A DNA stretch of 64,000 bases from Bactrocera neohumeralis (GCF_024586455.1 NC_065922.1:18968089-19032088); one strand, 5' to 3'. Positions 35,181 to 46,930 are shown, counted from the stretch's first letter. A program made the numbers and translations. The notes: generated by a model from the letters alone, not told the origin.

Positions 35181-36922
35181 TTAAGCACAATCGAGTAAAA
35201 CTTTTACCAACAACTAACATACCACCCTAATGTCAGCACACCTTAGCAAACTTATATCCACACTCCACAGAATAAAAATTAATGCGTTCTTAAGCTGAAA
35301 TCACTTTTTATTCATCAATTTCGTTTACTCAGCATTTTTGTATATACGCCAGCTTATAAAACTCAATCGTAGTGGAATTTTTTACAACCCAACTTTTTTT
35401 CCAAAAAAAAAAAAATAATAATAATTCTTCTCTTTTAGTATTGTCTACAGTTTGATATCCGCAAATAGCGATAAATCTGCCTTTAAAACCTGATTTCTCC
35501 ACAAACAACAATTAATAATAATAGAAAATTTATACACGTGCGCATGTGTTTGTGTGTGTTGTGCGCGAGCGCCCATACTAATAATAATGCAAAAATTTAT
35601 TTCTCTGCTTAACCTGTTCCCGAAGTCACACTGTGTGAGACGCAAAAAGTAAAACCAAGTCGATATTACAAATGCTAAAACGCAAGAAATGCAGCACAAC
35701 AAACAGAGACAAGCAAATGGCTTAGAAAATATTAGGAGAGCGTGCGAAAGCAAAGAGAGCACCTAAGAGCGCAATATTTTAAGAGCAATCGAGCAAAGAG
35801 CGGCCTAATGAACAGAATCTATAATGTCAATTTAATTAATAATATATTCAGTAATCACTTAAGTATATTTATGCGAGTGTGTGTGTTTGTGTGGGCATTA
35901 TAAGTTGTGTGTATGTATGTATGCCTGTGTTTTTGCTCACTTAAGTGGTTATATATACATATGAGAATATTGGTACTTTTAATGCATTATGTGAGTGGTA
36001 CTCGAAGTGTACCCGAAAGTGGTTACTTTGAGTCAATTTGCTAGGAAATCAGTAAAAAATCGAAAAATATTACATTTTGAAAAAAAAAATTTCAATTTTT
36101 TTTTAATATTTCTATATTATATATTTTATAAAAAACGAAAAAAATCATATTTTCAAAAAATATTGAAAAAAAATTTAATTTTATTTTCTATTTCTATAAC
36201 TTATACCTGTTAAATACTACACTAAAATTTCAAACTAGTATTTTAAAAATTTTATATTTACAGGCTTCTAATGTGTAGCCACTTAGCTCAAACAGCTCGG
36301 TCAGTATGTTTTTAAAAGCGTTTTGTTTTTTTCAAAACTAAATTTTCATATTTGCTTTAGTGATTACTCGGTTACATAGGTTTCCTCGGATATAAAAGAA
36401 CCTTTTTTCAAAAATGTTTTTCTCATATAAAAAAAAAGAAATATTTTATTCGAATTTTTTTATTGCTACAAACTCTCACTATTAACAAAGAAATTCTGAA
36501 TTTTTTGGAAAAAATATTTTAAATTCGGCTATTACGCCATTTCCAGTTACCCCTCAGAAAAAAGATGCACCCGCGTTGGCAGAATAACTCCTTACAGGAT
36601 AATCTAAAGTGAAAAATACATGTTTTAGTTAAAACCTTAACTTAGAAATTCGACGAAGGAAAAAAACTGAGAATTGGATTTTTTGCCGACATTTTTACAA
36701 AGAAATGCAATTTTCAGTGAGCATTTCGCCATATTTTTTCAAATAGTTGTAATCGAAAAAAATCTTCGTCCAAGTATTTAAGGTTTGTATCTCAAAGATA
36801 GGATCAACTTGAAAATTAAGGACAAAATTCTAGAAGTGTTTGTAGGATTTAATAAGACAATTAATAAAATCGATTTTTTGAGACCCGTAAACCTATGGAA
36901 CCTCTTAATATATGGTTTAATA

Positions 36923-37405
36923 TTAGGGTGTGTCAAAAAACAATATTTTTTTTCTTCGATACCTCAAAAAAAGCCTCTCTATTTTTTTCTCATTGTTATT
37001 TACTTTTCCAACTGCTCGAAAAAATACTTCGTTTCAAAGATCTTGTAGACCAGTAAATTTTCCACAAAGATATGGGTTTTGCAATATAAAATGTTTTTTC
37101 ATTGAATTATAAAAATTCAGAGAAAAAAGTATTGCCTAAAAATAATCAAATTTAATGTTAAATATATTTTAAAAGGTTAGGTTTACAAAAAAATGATAAG
37201 AGACGATTTTGTTGAGCATTCAATTTCCTTCAAAAGCTATTAATTGAGATATCTTTAGTAGTAGTTAGAAGCGAGATACATAAAATAGAAAATAAGTTAA
37301 AGTAAAAGACCTTTTCGTTACAATTAAGAGCTCATACTTGGAAAGATTTCTTTAAAGTTGCTTAAGAACACAAGGAAAAAAAATATTTTCGTTTGACCCA
37401 CCCTA
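36923..37405. mobile_element. MITE with TTAGGGTG inverted ends
   Basis: The left end TTAGGGTGTGTCAAAAAACA (36923) and right end, inverted, TTAGGGTGGGTCAAACGAAA (ending 37405) align over about 32 bases, both followed inward by an AATATTTTTTTTC block. The inside is AT-rich and non-coding (483 bases in total). The flanks carry TA on both sides. Confidence 0.75.
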
Positions 37406-39470
37406 ATAAATATGCCTTTAAAATTTTACAACCGATACAGTATTTTTTTTAGTCTGTCATACTACATAGGTGTGCCCCTTAATATTTCAAATTTTCAATT
37501 ATCAAACAGATTGTAATTAAATTAAAATTTAAATAATTGTTGAACTTTTTTTATGTACCTAAATTTATATTATTTTATTTATTTATCTTCATATACCATA
37601 TGTACATATTCATGTGTAGACCAGTCACAGCCTTAAACTAACCAGAAATCCACCAGCCAAGTAACAGCAGAAATCATTGCTAGGCCTGGTATATGTGTAT
37701 GCATATTCGAATAAAAATGTAACTATGTATGTGTATGCATACATGTTTGTATGTAATGTTATGCATTTGTAAGTTGATTATTTAAAAAACACTTCACATC
37801 TATCCATACTAACCTAGGGACATACCTAAGTGTGTACGAATACTTAAACAACAAGAAATGCTGAAATGACAAAGTCGCACTCACACACACAAACACACAC
37901 TTGTCACTTGTGGAGCCTAACAATGTTGATTTCTCATTGTTTGCGCATTTTTGTGACTTCGTAATCTCTCAGCAGTCAGCGTTGGCATTGGATAACAAAG
38001 CAACGCTTCAACAGTGTATGCCGCAGAGCTGACTTAGGCACCAGAATACAGATGCTTGCTAGTGACGAGCAATAATCTGATGGTTATGCTCAACAAATTA
38101 ATCGCATATCGAACATGTTTGTATAAAAATTATTAAATTTTTTGGGTTCAATAATTTTTTTTTATAGACCACTCTCCAGTCCAAGATTTAACAGAATCAA
38201 AATTCAATAATTTCTAATACTTTCTGGGCAAAAATAATTTGAAAAAATCAATTAAAAAGTAAATATTATTTTCTTATAAGTAAATTTTTTATTTTTGTAA
38301 TTTTTTATAAGTAAATTATTGATTGAAATTCCTGATTTTTTATAACCTTTTAGAAGCAAATTATCGATTAAAATAGTAATTTACAACCTTGATAATATCA
38401 ACACCAGCAGCAAGATTTCATCAAGCTTAGAAAATTAGCAATAGTATCTTTTCGATAACTTTTAGCATAGTAATTTTTAATTCGATAAATCTTCCGTAAC
38501 CCAAAGTCAAAATGACTTGATAATCTTAAGTATTTAGCAACTGTCCTCTAGAAGACGCCTAAATTTTTCATAAAATGAACAGACGTTTGTCAAAGAAGAT
38601 GAGAAAATATTTCCAATTTTTTTTAATGTTCTAAGAATTCTTGACTTTATATGCGTAGGTATATACGACTTTCAAGCCAATTAACTTTATACTTCTATCA
38701 ATTCTCGATAATCTCTCACACTCTTAGGGCTTTCAGCTCAAACTATCCTTTCAACCTACTATTACAACAAATTCAATGCAGAATTATATCTAAATTTTAC
38801 AAATACCTTTCGAAGAGGTCATACTATCAGCAATCGGTCTTAAATGAATCGATGCTTAACCTTCAGATGCTTCAATTTATGTTTTCTTGCACCCAATTTA
38901 CGACATAAATTGCATAGTATTTGTTTTTCCATAATAAATACAATTTTTAAAGACACTTTAATCAACTTTTTCCAGTTATTTTTCTTCTGAAACATATTTC
39001 CTTAAAATCGATAATATTTAGATATCGGCATATATCGGTATCGAAAACTATCGTTTATCGATAATAACGCACAGTGTTCCCACCAATATGCTTCGCTGAC
39101 ATTCATCTTAAATTAACCATTTGCTCAACAAAGATGTGTGCGCCCGATATAAGAGACACTTTGGTAATGATCAACAGAGCATAACGGAATGCGACAATAG
39201 ATAAAATTACACTAAGATTTTTCATGCACAGAAATAAATTGTGTTTGTTAGAACTGCTGGTAGCACATACTTACTTTAATGAGACCTTTGGATACTTATG
39301 CATATTAAGAAGAACTAGATGTTTGCCAATAAGAGTCATAAAGGCCCGGTAGCGTCTATTTTGGTGGACGTGGTAATATAATGATTAGAGGAGTATACTA
39401 TTACTCTTCAAGATATGGATTCGATCCCTGTTTCAAACTACTTAAAGATGTTTTCTTATTGTGTGACTTT
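37406..39470. other. AT-rich intergenic region, no gene seen
   Basis: This holds short tracts rich in TATG/CATA and AT-rich low-complexity DNA. A segment near 39365-39435 contains GGATTCGATCC, which resembles a tRNA B box, but no cloverleaf closes around it. No open frame with coding character was found. Confidence 0.5.
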
Positions 39471-39895
39471 GGCAGGCAAAGGTCTGTTAAGTAAAATAAA
39501 CATTTATTACTTTTTCGAAAGGGTCTCAAAATTTTCAAAAAACTGAATTTTTCAGATAATAGATAAAAAGAAACTCGATTAGGATTTGGCAGGCAAAGAC
39601 GATCGATTCACTGTTAAGTAAAATAGTCTCAAAACATTTATTAATTTTTCGGAAGGGTTTTAGCAATTTCAAAAACCTGAAGTTATCAGACAACACTAAG
39701 GCTTTAAGAGTAATTAGGAAGGGAAAGAGAAGCTCGTATAGGATTTGGTGGGCAAAAACGATACTCTGTTAAGTAAAATAGTCTCAAAACATTCCCTCAT
39801 TTTTCAAAAGGCACTTCAAATTTTTAAAAAGCTAATTTATCGGACAACACTAAAGCTTTAAAACTTATTAGGAAGAGAAAGAGAAGCTCGATCAA
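39471..39895. repeat. three-unit tandem repeat upstream of tsg
   Basis: Units begin GGCAGGCAAAG or GGTGGGCAAAA at 39471, 39588 and 39747. All three contain CTGTTAAGTAAAATA, and the last two also contain AGTCTCAAAACATT. Units 2 and 3 are about 160 bases and share CAACACTAA, GCTTTAA and GGGAAAGAGAAGCTCG-like ends; unit 1 is shorter (117). It is non-coding and lies 1.1-1.5 kb before the tsg start. Confidence 0.75.
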
Positions 39896-41011
39896 AAATT
39901 AATTATGTTCAAATATAAAATTCCATGAATAGCCTGTTTGTTCCTCATTTGAGAACCCGGACTTGGGAGTTTTGCCCATGAATAAACCGTATTTTCGGCT
40001 TTACGATTATTTAGAAGTATATACAAGTTAAATACTCACACACAATTCTTATGAAAAGCTAATTTTCCATCTTCTAAGGCTCTTTACACCCCTGTCTACT
40101 TGTATATTTATTTTGAGCCTCCAACGCCACTCTACTGATTCATTAATAAGAAACCCATTTTTTAACAGCTATTTCTTCCCTTTTCTTGTCAAAAGTGGTG
40201 TATTATGATGTCAGCTTAGCATTTGTCATAATCTAAATAACTCTAAATCAAATAAGCATTCCATTTTCGAAAATTCTTTACACTTTTGTCTACACTTCTT
40301 TTAAGCGTGGGGTCTACTGATTCTTTACTAACAAAAACTGTTTTTTACCAGCCAAACTTAGCTGTTCTTTCTTCATTTGCTTTGTCATCTTTTTACAGTG
40401 TAGTCTCAAATCTAGCACGTCAATAGCAACGCCATATCAGTATGCACTCGGCGTCGCATAGCTCGGTCAAGTGGTTTTCCGAACCCATTTAATTTGTTAT
40501 CCTTTGTTTCCCAGCAACGAGATTACACAAATTCAAGTGAAATTGATATGAGAAACACAAACAAAAAGTGACGATAAAAAAATAATGAGCCAAGAAATAT
40601 GTATGAGCATGTCCACAAGCCTATACAAACGACGTCCAACTTACCTGTGCGACGAGTTTGGCAGTTTTTGTATCCTTTTCTCTTAACTTCTGACGCTTCA
40701 AAGCAGACAGTAAATAAATATGAAAACAAGACAAGAAACACGCCATCCAACTATACTACTCACTTTCGTGCTCTTTACAAAAAGACCAAAAAAAAAAAAC
40801 AAAGAAAGCAAGACTCTCTTACGCGTCGAAAGAGCGACTTGTTTAATAACGTAGTTAACAGTTTGTTTGTACACACGCTTGAACAGTTTATCTCTGATCC
40901 TTAAAGCGAATAGTACAACGTGTGTGGAAACGCGTTAAGTAACGCAACGTCGTCAATAATTTCATTTTCGTTGCTTTGGAATTCGTAGAGTGTCTTCTTA
41001 TCATATGCAAC
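39896..41011. other. tsg upstream region
   Basis: This presumably contains the tsg promoter and early-embryo control elements, but no convincing TATA box, initiator with correctly spaced downstream element or clear activator-site cluster was identified by eye. Open frames on both strands at 40520-40900 start with TTG, not ATG, and show no coding character. Confidence 0.4.
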
Positions 41012-41800
41012 ATGTATAAACGGCTAGCGACGCCAGTGCCAGCTGCCACACAAATTCTCATTATCGTTTTGCTGGCGTTCAGCTGTCAGCTGCTCACCAC
41101 TGCTAATGACGTCACGCGCGACGGCTGCAATGAGTTCGTTTGCGGTTCCATCGTCTCCAAGTGCCTCTTAACGCAGAGCTGTCAGTGTAAATTAAGCAAC
41201 GCAACTTGTCTGCAAGAATGTCTCAACTGTTTGGGCGATTTGTATACGGAATGCTGCAGCTGCTTGGATATGTGTCCGAAGATCACGGATGCACTTGACG
41301 CCGCCGCGCCACGTTCACAATATGGCGAATTCGAAGGCTTACCCGAACTATTCGAGACGCTGACCGAAGATGATGACAACTGGACGGTGATGCGCTTTCC
41401 CATGCGCTCCAGTTCACGGCGTCATTATGGCGCCGGATTCGGTGTCAGTTTGGTGGGTGCCGGGAACGATGGTGATGCTATTGACCGCCAAGCCTCGCTA
41501 CAGAAGCTACAATCGACAGCAACATCGGCGGCGGCGCAACTAAATTGTACAGTGATCTATCTCAACGAGTGCAAAACGTTTCACAAGTGTGCGCAAGATT
41601 GCGAGAATATGGGCGCGAATAGTTATCGCTGGTTCCATGATGGCTGCTGTGAGTGTGTGGGCGCCAATTGTCTCAGTTATGGCATCAACGAAAGCCGCTG
41701 CTCGGCGTGTCCAGAAGATGAGGAGAATGCCGCCGCTGCTGAGGATTACGACGACGAATCGACGTGGACCTATGGCGAGGAGGAGAATAATTATAATTAA
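41012..41800 (+). CDS. tsg: twisted gastrulation, secreted BMP-binding protein
   Basis: A single-exon 262-residue protein. The start is the ATG at 41012, in good fly context (CAAC before ATG); the frame is open 36 bases further left but with no ATG. Residues 10-32 form a signal peptide core (ATQILIIVLLAFSCQLL). The N-terminal cysteine-rich domain (C39-C88, 12 cysteines; GCNEFVCGSIVSKCL, CLNCLGDLYTECCSCLDMC) is the BMP-binding module of the Tsg family. The C-terminal domain (C179-C233, 10 cysteines; NSYRWFHDGCCECVGANC) is the second family signature. N-glycosylation sequons are at N63, N123, N178 and N226. The linker is glycine/serine-rich and the C-terminus very acidic. From known biology, Tsg works with Sog/Chordin in the extracellular space to shuttle Dpp/Scw ligands during dorsal patterning. 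The length is close to the Drosophila protein. The alternative is the paralogue crossveinless/shrew; tsg is preferred because of the fw neighbour. Confidence 0.92.
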   Translation: MYKRLATPVPAATQILIIVLLAFSCQLLTTANDVTRDGCNEFVCGSIVSKCLLTQSCQCKLSNATCLQECLNCLGDLYTECCSCLDMCPKITDALDAAAPRSQYGEFEGLPELFETLTEDDDNWTVMRFPMRSSSRRHYGAGFGVSLVGAGNDGDAIDRQASLQKLQSTATSAAAQLNCTVIYLNECKTFHKCAQDCENMGANSYRWFHDGCCECVGANCLSYGINESRCSACPEDEENAAAAEDYDDESTWTYGEEENNYN

Positions 41801-42099
41801 TTTATTGTGCGTTGCGTATATGATGACGAGGAAGTGCTGGAAGCGAGAGAGAAGTTGACATGTAACGAAAAGTGTTTTTGTTACACGATTTTTATACGAT
41901 TTAGTGCACTCAGTCAGCCTGCCGCCAGTGATAAGCTATAGTTAGCTACATGCATCTATATATATATATGTATATTTGTATTTGTGTATATTAACGCAGC
42001 GTTTCTTCTGTGGTGTTGGCAAGTCAAGTGTTGTGGGGCTAATTGTATGCCGAAGTAATGTTGTCTTACTTCATTTAGTCTTTAGTGTTTTTAATATTA

Positions 42100-42193
42100 A
42101 ATAAATTATGAAAATGTGTACGCGCATGTAAATGTCTGTGTATTAGTGTCATTGTTATTTTTCGCTAAAATTTTTGTACTCATAAAAAATAAA
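42100..42193 (+). other. tsg: tsg polyadenylation signals
   Basis: AATAAA occurs at 42100-42105, about 300 bases after the tsg stop, followed by GT-rich sequence (ATGTGTACGCG, TGTCTGTG) typical of a downstream element. A second AATAAA lies near 42187. The first is the more likely end of the tsg transcript. Confidence 0.5.
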
Positions 42194-42734
42194 ATTAGTT
42201 TTAAAATAATAAATGAGATTTAATTACAAAAAAAAGTATACTCTTGTGCAAAACTTATATAGCTAACTTAAAATATACCGACTTTATGACCGTTTCGAAA
42301 AAAAAAATACTTTTAGAAAAAATTCAAAAATTCTAAAGTACAGAATTTTATAAAAATAATACTTTTTGCTTTTTTTCGAGAAACTAAAAATAAACAAAAA
42401 AATAATTTTTACTAAACCAAAAAACCACAAAGGGTGTTCGCACTATTTTTGAACCAAATTTTTGTGGCATTAAAAATTACATTCAATATTTATATACACG
42501 CAAACAGAAAAAGTATTCACTTCAAGTAATCTTATAAACTCCTAAAAACTCCTAAAAATAGTTGTAATTAAATAGTAAAGAAGACCTGTGTTACCTTCAT
42601 AACTTTTGAATATGATCAGTACTATGAGAACCACTTCTTCCACAAAACATATACATAAGGATATTAAAACGCTCAGCATTAACGTAGAGAAGCACGAAAG
42701 ATGCCCTGCCCTAACACCACACATCTGACACCCT

Positions 42735-42872
42735 ACTCCCTTTGGTCCGAGCCCGTCGAAACAGCACGTTTCCTAGGCCTACCGTTGGATAACGTCGATG
42801 ACAACTTAACTTATCCTTAGCATCCTAACAGAGATTAGGAACCCGTTACAACAACAACAACAGAAACATGCA
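42735..42872 (+). mobile_element. LINE 3' end with (CAA)n tail, copy 1
   Basis: The stretch TCCCTTTGGTCCGAGCCCGT, CGAAACAGCACGTTTCCTAG, GCCTACCGTTGG and ACAACTTAACTTATCC ends in an ACAACAACAACA run. The same unit recurs at 43447-43550 and 44335-44450, the last downstream of recognisable reverse transcriptase codons. It is therefore the 3' untranslated end of a jockey-like LINE. Confidence 0.7.
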
Positions 42873-43446
42873 CTAATATTAAGGTATGCCTATGGGTATA
42901 TAACTAGTAACTTGCTGTTGGTCCTTCTTTTACTTGACTACCCTTTAAGATGCCTTCTAAAGCAACATCTTCCTCCCAGGTGAGTTTTGAAATTGATTTT
43001 AACTATTGATAACACTAATAACTTACTGTCTTCTAGGTACTCTTAATAAATCCATACAGCTCTACATACAGCGCACATCAAGCTCAAATGTCAGCAAACA
43101 CATAAAAAGTTCTACTGGTAAATCTCTGTTAAACTTCACCACATTTAGACAGAGCCGACCTTGCGACTTGTTGGTATTCATAAACATAAATAAATCACCA
43201 CCCAATAATTATTCAATTGGAATATTGAGCAGATCTTGAAGATCTGGCGTACTTACCGATGCAAAGAGCGCTAGTTCGCACTGGGTATTGTAGCAGCTTA
43301 AACTCCTACCTATCCAGACTATATCCTGACGTACAAACCCTATGCCTTGCATACAACGAGTTCCTGAATGACGCTAATCACCTCTTTGCATGGCCAATGA
43401 AATACTATTATATTAATATACAAGCAAACATAAAAAATATTCACTT

Positions 43447-43550
43447 AACCCCCCTCTCTATGGTCCGATTTCGTTGAAACAGCGCGTTTCGTGGACCTAC
43501 CGATAAGTGACTTCGATGCTAACACCTGACTTTCTGTCACCACCTGAGCC
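43447..43550 (+). mobile_element. LINE 3' end, copy 2
   Basis: The same 3' unit as at 42735 (TCTATGGTCCGATTTCGTTG, AAACAGCGCGTTTCGTGGAC, CTACCGATAAGTGACTTCGA), cut short before the (CAA)n tail and followed directly by another LINE fragment. Confidence 0.65.
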
Positions 43551-44450
43551 TAGCAAGCCACCAGCATGGCTTCCGAAAAGTGCGCAGTACCACTACAGCA
43601 CTTAGCGTCATAAACGCCCAGATAGTTTGTGGCCTTAACCAGAAACCACACTGTGAGAACGATCCTCGTAGTGTTGGACTTTTCAAAAGCCTTTGACACA
43701 GTCAATCACACAACGCTACAGCAGGACATCGAAAAAACTAAGCTTCCGCCAGGACCGAAGAGGTGGACCATGAACTACCTGAGCGGTCGTCAATTATCCG
43801 TATTATTTCGAAAAAAAACTCAAAACTGAGAAGAACTAAGTTTTATATCTCGAAACACGCACAGCCACCAGTTTCTATCACCTAGTACGCTGATGATTGC
43901 ACGATATTGACGTCGGACAATGAAATCAATGGCATGTGTTCAAAGGTAAACTAATTACACAGCGACCGTATTTATAAACTGAACAAATAAGTACAGACTT
44001 GACCTTAATATTGCAGTCGATGACGTTAAGATTTTGACAATCAAAATTCCTATAGTTTTAGGTGTGACTTTTAACAGCCCGTGCTCCTTCACTCCTCATA
44101 CGACAGCGACTATCGCCAAAGTACAGAACCGCAAGAAAATCCTCAACTCGTTAGCCGGCAGCACATGGAGAAAGGAAAAAGAAGCGTTGTTGGCAACTTA
44201 CAAGGCAATCGGACCGTCAGTCCTTAAACGCCGCACCAATATGGCGCCTGGATGCAGTGAAACGTAGACCAGCAAGCTTCGGACCTGTCAGAATTCTGCA
44301 CTCCGGACTACAACAAGATGCCTCTTGATGTCTCCGATCCCGTCGAAACAGCTCGTTTCCTGGGCCTACCATTAAGTGACTTCGATAACAGCTAACTTAT
44401 AGCTTTCTTTTTCCGTGATCTGGATAATCGTTAAAATAACAACAACCAAC
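43551..44450 (+). mobile_element. jockey-like LINE reverse transcriptase relic with 3' end
   Basis: The reading ILVVLDFSKAFDTVNHTTLQ (43660-43720) is reverse transcriptase domain 3 with the catalytic aspartate in VVLDFSKAFD. AKVQNRKKILNSLAGSTWRK and EALLATYKAIGPSVL (44110-44220) are the thumb. CSETXTSKLRTCQNSALRTT precedes the 3' unit (44335-44450), which ends near an AACAACAAC tail. Deletions and stops are frequent, so it is inactive. Confidence 0.8.
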
Positions 44451-44727
44451 CTACGTGCGTAGTCAGCGGTTCATTTAAGTTCCACTGAATCAATATCATT
44501 GTGGCTCCACTTCTCTACAGTACAGATGGCAATAAACACCGCGAAAACACCGCCGAAACAAAAGTATAAACTGAAACGTTCATTATTCATTGTTTTTCCC
44601 TTTCCAATTTTGAGCCACCTACACTCAATTATTTTGTTGTCATTACCTAAACGATGAACATTTATTAATATTGTAGACGAGCATCTACATTGGTAAATTT
44701 GCAGTGCCATCGCTGATTTAGAAGCTG

Positions 44728-45105
44728 TTATGTTAACAATTCTTTTTGAAAAGCCATGAAGGCATTCTGGATTTCTTCTATTACTATTTTTTTAATATCG
44801 GGAACAGCATTATCTTTTGACCAATAGCTGAGAACTGAACTTGTTTGATGAAAGTTCATTTCAATTTCAAATATACTACTGAGAGAAGATAAAGAGGTCG
44901 AGCCATTTCTATGACAGTCAGGTTTACGTAACCGGAACTTTTTAGCCGACCAAGGACTGTTAACTCGACAGAATTCTTCCACTTCAACAACGAGAACAGA
45001 AGTCGAACCAAAAATTATGTAGGAAAAAATCAACGAGTCACTACCCACTACGGCAGCATTATGGTCAACAAAAACGATGGACTGACGTTTGTTTTTCTTT
45101 CTCAT
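44728..45105 (-). CDS. unassigned 125-residue ORF, probably repeat-derived
   Basis: It starts with ATG (reverse strand, 45105) and ends at TAA. It begins MRKKNKRQSIVFVDHNAAVV and ends IVIEEIQNAFMAFQKELLT. It is lysine-rich at the start, with an amphipathic helix at the end. No family was recognised. It lies between LINE remains and dispersed repeats, so a fragment of a transposon gag/ORF1-like protein is the most likely identity, but this is inference only. Confidence 0.25.
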   Translation of the reverse strand: MRKKNKRQSIVFVDHNAAVVGSDSLIFSYIIFGSTSVLVVEVEEFCRVNSPWSAKKFRLRKPDCHRNGSTSLSSLSSIFEIEMNFHQTSSVLSYWSKDNAVPDIKKIVIEEIQNAFMAFQKELLT

Positions 45106-45483
45106 GAGCTTATAAGATCAGCCAGAAGAAGAAGAAGAAGAGGGGTGCTGTAGAGGCTAATGGTTGTCGGAATTAGAATTGAAACCGATAAAAAAAATTA
45201 CACCCAACATCGAAACCAATTTGTTCGGTTATGTTATCAGAATAACTCGGTGACAGATTTTAAATACAAGTGAAGCCCTTATTATGAATTAATTTATCTC
45301 TATTTTTATAAGTGAAACCATAGACCTAGAATTCAACCTGCAACGCTGACAAAGTATTTCGATTTCAATTCAGTGAAAAAGTTCAATGCCGCCGTGTTAC
45401 GCATGCGCAGTCTTTATGCTTGTTATGTCGGCTATTTTGAAATTGCCAAGTTATTTGAATGTAGATGTTAGAAATTATTTTAT

Positions 45484-45955
45484 TGTAGTGCTTTGTCTGT
45501 CCGTCTGTCCGTCTGTATATATACGAACTAGTCCCTCAGTTTTTAAGATATCGTTTTGAAATTTTGCAAACGTCATTTTCTCTTCAAAAAGCTGCTCATT
45601 TGTCGGAACTGCCGATATCGGACCACTATAACATATAGCTGTCATATAAACTGAACTATCGGAATCAAGTTCTTGTATGCAAAACTTTCACATTTGACAA
45701 TGTATCTTCACGAAATTTGGTATGAGTTGTTGTTCATAGAAATAATGGAATATCGGAAGAAATTGTTCAGGTCGGCTCACTAAAGCATATAGCTACCATG
45801 CTATGTTCACGAAATTTGACAAAGATTACTGCTTAAGGTTATAATATAATCTCCGAAAAAATTGTTCAGATCGAATTACTATAGCATATAGCTTCCATAC
45901 AAACTGAACACATAGCTACTAAAAGAAATGCACCTGTGAAGGACTTTCTTGTTTT
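45484..45955 (+). repeat. dispersed non-coding repeat, copy 1
   Basis: It starts TCTGTCCGTCTGTCCGTCTG, then ACGAACTAGTCCCTCAG, CTGCTCATTTGTCGGAACTG and repeats of the type CATATAGCTGTCATATAAAC, and ends with AAATGCACCTGTGAAGG. The middle consists of about three diverged units of ~120 bases with the CATATAGCTNNCAT motif. It has no open frame. Related copies lie at 49955-50545, 52430-52510 and, inverted, 60150-60890. Confidence 0.8.
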
Positions 45956-46519
45956 TATTTAGAGTATTGATACACAAGTTTAATTTTCTACACTTTGTAA
46001 TTTCGGACATTCGCATGAGACGAGCTTTCGATGACCTTCCGTCACTGAGTGCTTAGATACTTGTATTCGTGATAAAATCAACTCATCGAAAAAATGTCTA
46101 CAATATTTTCAACGATTTCGTAGCCATGATTCTATTGGTCACACAGGCGCCCTCGTTGCTCAATGTTCGAAATTGAAGATAACACTGACTCGGCAGCCGT
46201 TTCAAAAACTAAGATAATTATTGAGTTTATGGTAAAATTTGTCTCCATTCAGTCAAAAATTTTACATAAATATGTAAAGGAAGCATGTATGGTAAATACG
46301 TACAAGTATACAAGTAAATGCAAGCTCAATTCCATGTTTGAGATTCCCCTGGGATCAAGTGGATTCCTATGATCTCTCCAAATCTTTCTTTTAATATTTG
46401 TTTTTGTTTTCTTCCTCCAATAAAATAAATTTTAATAGACTTTATTCATACATTTAATTTAACAAATGCTTTAATTTAACTAATGCTTCCTTATTTATTT
46501 ATTTATTGGCAAATTTTGT

Positions 46520-46930
46520 CAGATTAGTAAGAACTTGATTCGATAATTGGTTTTGCACGTTTTCGAAAATATAAGGAAAAACTGAAAGATATGGTGCTTG
46601 AAAATCGTCAGGCAAGTGTTAGAGAGATGGCAAGAGAGCTTGACATCTATCGCGTGTTCATCCGAATGATTTTGGTTGATATTTTGGGCATGAAACGCGT
46701 TCTTGCTCGACTCGTCCCGATAAAGCTCAATTTTTTCAAAAAGAGACCTGTTCTCTTTGGACATGTTTGATGGTACGAATTCCGATCCCACATTCATGGA
46801 GGACATTATAACTGCCGATGAGACATGAGTTTATGAGCTTTGTTTATGAGAACTAGACAACAATCATAGGAATGGAGGGGAAAAAACGAGCCGAAACCAA
46901 GAAAACAATTAAATATTTTGCATTTTATTT
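46520..46930 (+). mobile_element. mariner transposase relic
   Basis: The + strand reads KYKEKLKDMVLENRQASVRE, MARELDIYRVFIRMILVDIL, GMKRVLARLVPIKLNF, then DPTFMEDIITADET and EWRGKNEPKPRKQ in shifted frames. It spans the second DNA-binding helix to the first catalytic aspartate. The rest is lost. Confidence 0.75.

Larger units (their letters stand above)
33631..36922. other. AT-rich intergenic region
   Basis: Apart from the small ORF at 34116-34298 and the inverted repeat at 34971-35180, this holds only low-complexity AT-rich DNA with poly-A/T tracts. GT-microsatellites stand near 35535-35570 and 35876-35935. No gene recognised. Confidence 0.5.

Noticed and set aside
40976..41011. Twelve extra codons upstream of tsg
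   Set aside because: The extension starts at TTG; the first ATG, at 41012, has a good context and a fitting signal peptide.
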